Part shown: positions 60,170 to 64,000 of the stretch, one piece after another
Layout: every line of letters starts with the position of its first letter
How positions within the stretch are numbered: the stretch's first letter is position 1
Source: Azadirachta indica
Taxonomy: Eukaryota; Streptophyta; Magnoliopsida; Sapindales; Meliaceae
Reading direction: 5' to 3'
Length of the DNA stretch: 64,000 nt
NCBI GenBank assembly: GCA_022749755.1
Contig: CM040445.1
Location: 8,391,182-8,455,181, forward strand
Made by a program: the position numbers and the translations under genes
The notes under the pieces: generated by a model
What the model saw: the letters and a program-made list of their open reading frames with translations, nothing else
The model's database searches: none
What the model was told of the DNA's origin: nothing

Positions 60170-62713
60170 GAAGACTCGCATTCTGATGATTAGGGTAGGT
60201 CTAGCTCTTACCTTTAAAAATAAGTATTCCTTAAGTATGAATTATTATGTCCATTTGCACTTATCCCATATACAAAAACCATCAACTGGTGACTTAGGCT
60301 TAATAAGTGATATGCTACAACTTAAAGGTTGTAACTCTCAAGTATAAGCTGTCTCAAGTAATAAAGTTCAGAAGTCCGAGTGTCGGTTCACAGGGAATAT
60401 GTTATATTAAGTCCACAAGTCTAAAGGTCTAAATATTACAAGTCCAAATATTCAAATATTATAAGAAATGGAATGAATTTGCTTATTGTCAAATTTAAAT
60501 TCAATATTATTATATATTAGGGCATTAGGGATCCATTTTAATGATTTGTATAGTACTTATTCTTGATCCTTTTTTTTTTTAAAGAAAAACACAATTAATA
60601 ATCAATAGAAGTGATCTTAATTGGATGATGAAAAAAAAACATTTAAGCACAAAGAAATCAAAAGACTTACCTTTTAGTTGATGGTGAAAAATTATAAGTT
60701 GCTTTGCTCTTAATATGCAGAAAACATCCAAGCATTCAATATACCATTTGTTAACAATGAATCGAGATTTCTAACAATTCAAAATCACTTGCAAAATATA
60801 GTACTTAATCAATAAAAAGATTGACAATGAAGAACAAAACAAAGGATCAAAGAACAAAACTATAAAATCATCAAAAGTTCACCCTTAACCCTAATTACGA
60901 AATTAGAAATACATTATTTAATTCAAGTTTTAATTACAAAAAGAAAACAGATATGAAAACAAACTGATCTCCCTTTTCACTTCCACATCTTCCTTTATAT
61001 AGGTAAAACAAAAGACATTCCACATATGTGAACATAATTTTGTCAATTTCTAATTAATCACGCTCTACCAACTTCCAACATATTTTTGATCATGAAAACC
61101 ACCGAATTTCGTAAAGTATCCTTCTTCAAAGTTGTAGGTGGATGACTCATCTTTCTAATGGTCTATATCTCACCCTTATTTCTATTTTAGACCGTGAGTT
61201 GTGTTGAAAATAGGCAGAGATATTCAAGTCGCATTTCTCTACCGCCCTTTTAGAATGATAGCTCTTTTTGGTAACCGACCAATTGAAATTTGAGAAAGTA
61301 TAAAACACAAACAATTTAGATCCCTTTCTCAGATTTCTAGATCACCCAACCATATAATTTTTCGTTACATATTTAGGGAGATACGGCCCAAATACAGAAG
61401 TATGTTGGGCTGATTCAAATATGCGCTTGAGTTCTGTTAAAGCCCAATTTCGTCCCATTAATTGCTCGAACTGGTCCAACCTTTGGCTTACAAAGTTGTG
61501 AAATGATGAGTTTATGTTTGTCCAGCCCAAGAATCGTATCAATTGATTATTTGGATTGAAAGATACGCTCATTATACGAAACTAACATAAAACCGACTAT
61601 TTAGTTCAATTCATGTTTTACAATTCAATATAAAGGAATATGTTTCATTATTGGGGAATAGAAGGACATTATTAAGTGTAAATCATAATATTTCTCTTGA
61701 TAAACCTATACTTTTAAACATTCATCATGATAAGTTAAGTTCTACTGTGTAGTAATTAAATGAAGATATTTTGACTAAAATATATGAAAGATGCATTAAA
61801 AGTTATGTTCTCAGTTTTAATTAATTATTAAATTAATTAACCAATAGTAAACGATTTCATAAATAATCTATAAACACACTACAAATAAAATAATGAAGAC
61901 ACAAGATTTTAACATAATTGAAATTTACCAATCCTCCATTCATGAGGTCACAACCCAAACAGCAATGGACTCATACAAATCAAAGACTCCCTTTCTATTA
62001 CTACTGCTGTGTAAAATCTTTTTAAATAGCCTTGTTTCGTGAGATCTCTTCACTCTTAATGTTGTTAAACTGCCGTCAATGAACATGACTTCTTTTATTG
62101 ACGAAAATCAAATTCCTCTCTTGAAGAATACAAACAAATGCCTTTACAACACTTGAGATATTTAAATTCTTAAATTCATCATGATAAGAATTACAAACAA
62201 ATAATCCCCACTAAATTGTTCTTAATCAAAAAATAGAAAATTAAATTGAATACCTTGGACAAATTGGAAAAAAAAATCACTCTTTTTGGACGATTTTTTC
62301 ACGTAACGGAGGATTAACAAATTCTAAAAAATATTATTTATTTGTTATAAAAATATAAACCCTACTTCAAAGAGGATTTTTGTTTCTTTATTTCTTTAGA
62401 AAATAAATCTCTCCTAAATTAGGAAATTCTTATCTTCCTAAACTTCTTGTTTCTAGAAACTTTTCTTTCCTTTGACTTGCATAATTGCAAATCCACCTTT
62501 CCTGCTTAAATTTTGACAATCAACTAATCATAAAATAATTTAAAAACTAACATACATGGAGTTTAATTAAAAGACAAATTATGCAGATTTTTCTGTCCTA
62601 TTTTTCATTACAATAGAATTTCTATCTTACAAAAAGACCCAAAATTTTTAGCATTAAAAAATTTTAAATTATGTATATTTAATTGCCATATAATGCCAAC
62701 AAAAATCCTAACA
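60170..62713. other. Repeat-like noncoding DNA
   Basis: 60340-60400 reads AAGTATAAGCTGTCTCAAGT then GTCGGTTCACAGGGAA, a wording common in plant LTR-element relics. 61080-61230 has a similarly repeat-like passage about GTTGTAGGTGGATGACTCAT. The minus frame 61572-61342 (76 residues) has no recognisable domain. No gene is called. Confidence 0.4.
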
Positions 62714-64000
62714 ACATGAATGAAAATTTGGAAGTGGTTTGTGATGTGGACGAGTTTGAAACTAATTTTGTGATGGGCATTCTTCGAAAACGAACATAGT
62801 TTTTATCTTATAACATATCATGCTCATGAATTATATAGTAACTATGTATTTTTTAGTATGAAAAACTAATATACTTGAGTAAATATTCATTATAATTTAT
62901 TGTAATTTTCAGATAAGTAATGACATGTGCATAACAGAATTGCCAAGCTTCCATTGTCCCTTCGTTTCTCAAGATTAGAATTTTACGTCGTGTTTAACTT
63001 ATTATCAACAAGCTTACTATTCTGCGACCTGTTTTTGTTGATATTATAGACTATTTGATTCGATTACTTTCTTTGTAAAATTTTAATTAGTAATTAATTT
63101 TTTTAATTAAATGAATTTTTTTGTTATATTTTACTATTGTTTGACTCTTCCTGTACATCTCCTGAAGTAACTAGAAATAATAAAAATTGCTTTAAACTTC
63201 TGATGCTTCTGCATTTGTAGTTTTGCATGGTTAATTACGCGTTTAAAAGTCAAAATTATAATGAAAAAAGTAGGTGTTTTCTCTACGAGAAAGGTCATCT
63301 CAACTAGCAAATGATTGGACACGAAGGAACAAATTTTATTAAAGAAAGGATGGCCGGAAATTCATTGCACTTTTGTCTTATTTAAACTAATTTTGTAACT
63401 AATATTGTTTTTAATTAATATATAATTGACCTAGGCTTTGATAACATAACAATCAATACGCTACATCGTTCTTTAATATTATTTTTGCCACGTAAAAGGA
63501 TGAAACATTTTTGATACACTTAATTTGAAAAATATTTAATACATAAATAATAAATGTTATGATACAAATTTCTATACAACGATATTTTTATACAAATTAT
63601 TCTAATTAATGCCTTGGATGATAGCTGAAGTGAAAGGCTGTGAAAAGATCGAATTGCTTCATCTAGTCCTCCTGTCTGTCCATCAATCTTCATATGCAGC
63701 TTTTTAAAATGACTAAGAAGTTTTAATCCAATTCTGTGTTTATAAGAATTCACAAGAGATATAATAATTTTGAATCCCTTATATATCAAACATCAAATTC
63801 AAAACAAAAAGACAATTATTTATACAAAGTTCGTTAATTTGTACAATCTATACCAATGCCTGAAGGCTTTTATGTTGTACTAACTACTCTTCTCTTTCTC
63901 TGGCTTTTTCTGAAAACTTAGAATACAATAGACCAAAATAAAAGACAATAGGCCAAAATGAAATTTTAACCGGATTGTCAGCTTGTCGAAGAAGCAAAAC
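62714..64000. repeat. Duplicated segment, copy B (runs off the window)
   Basis: Same orientation as 44961-47130. It lacks the roughly 880-bp block with the two fold-back MITEs, the GT microsatellite and 46215-46490. Continuous similarity reaches the last base of the window. Confidence 0.88.
63884..64000 (-). CDS. 3' end of the duplicated membrane ORF (partial)
   Basis: The minus strand reads VLLLRQADNPVKISFWPIVF, then YFGLLYSKFSEKARE and a stop at 63884. It differs from copy A (47011) by a few substitutions and a one-base shift in the last codons. The start lies beyond the window. Second membrane segment visible. Whether it is part of an intact gene cannot be judged here. Family not recognised. 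Confidence 0.45.
   Translation of the reverse strand, partial: VLLLRQADNPVKISFWPIVFYFGLLYSKFSEKAREREE

Noticed and set aside
61342..61572. 76-residue minus-strand frame
   Set aside because: Looks protein-like in composition but sits in repeat-like DNA, and I recognise no family. Left uncalled.
1..64000. tRNA and rRNA genes
   Set aside because: No cloverleaf with A and B boxes or rRNA-like segment was noticed on either strand. A covariance-model scan could not be run.

Overview
The window is nuclear DNA of a flowering plant, almost certainly a eudicot. It is very AT-rich, has spliced-gene remnants, carries plant-type transposons of every major class, and holds pieces of TIR-NBS-LRR (TNL) resistance genes, which grasses lack. 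A woody rosid such as Citrus would fit, but that is inference. I see no intact host gene: the window is a graveyard of nested transposons around a broken TNL cluster.

Layout. 1-7439: AT-rich intergenic DNA with a hAT-like end near 604. 7440-12859: complete but dead Ty1/copia element with both LTRs, primer site, polypurine tract and a perfect 5-bp target duplication. 12.9-17.5 kb: noncoding, with two pairs of long direct repeats. 17.5-25.2 kb: a CACTA (En/Spm) element with TNP2- and TNPA-like genes. Its middle third (about 20.0-22.5 kb) is inverted, splitting both genes. 26.1-26.7 kb: minus-strand TNL first exon (TIR domain), degenerate.

27078-37818: a whole 10.7-kb Mutator-like element (MULE) with about 190-bp terminal inverted repeats. 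It carries a plus-strand DUF1985/Ulp1-protease gene and a minus-strand MURA transposase with SWIM and CCHC zinc fingers. Three unrelated sets of GC-rich word repeats and a 2-kb TAA-rich higher-order array lie inside it. A second, truncated MULE end starts 163 bp further on, in mirror orientation (37981-38905).

38.9-44.5 kb: relics of an LTR retrotransposon with Athila/Tat-like signatures, short tandem repeats and a hAT-like nonautonomous element. 44961-47130: a segment duplicated at 62714-64000, each copy holding the 3' end of a small two-pass membrane-protein ORF. 47.8-48.9 kb: NB-ARC pseudogene, minus strand. 50443-52458: a Pack-MULE-like element with a 9-bp target duplication, carrying a GC-richer insert and a nested second inverted-repeat element. 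52528-53243: a fold-back MITE. 53388-53500: a stub of the TNL TIR-to-NB-ARC linker. 55.2-60.1 kb: serial diverged direct repeats and a weak gag relic. 60.2-62.7 kb: repeat-like noncoding DNA.

All coordinates and similarities were read by eye. Element ends are firm only where a target duplication is named.
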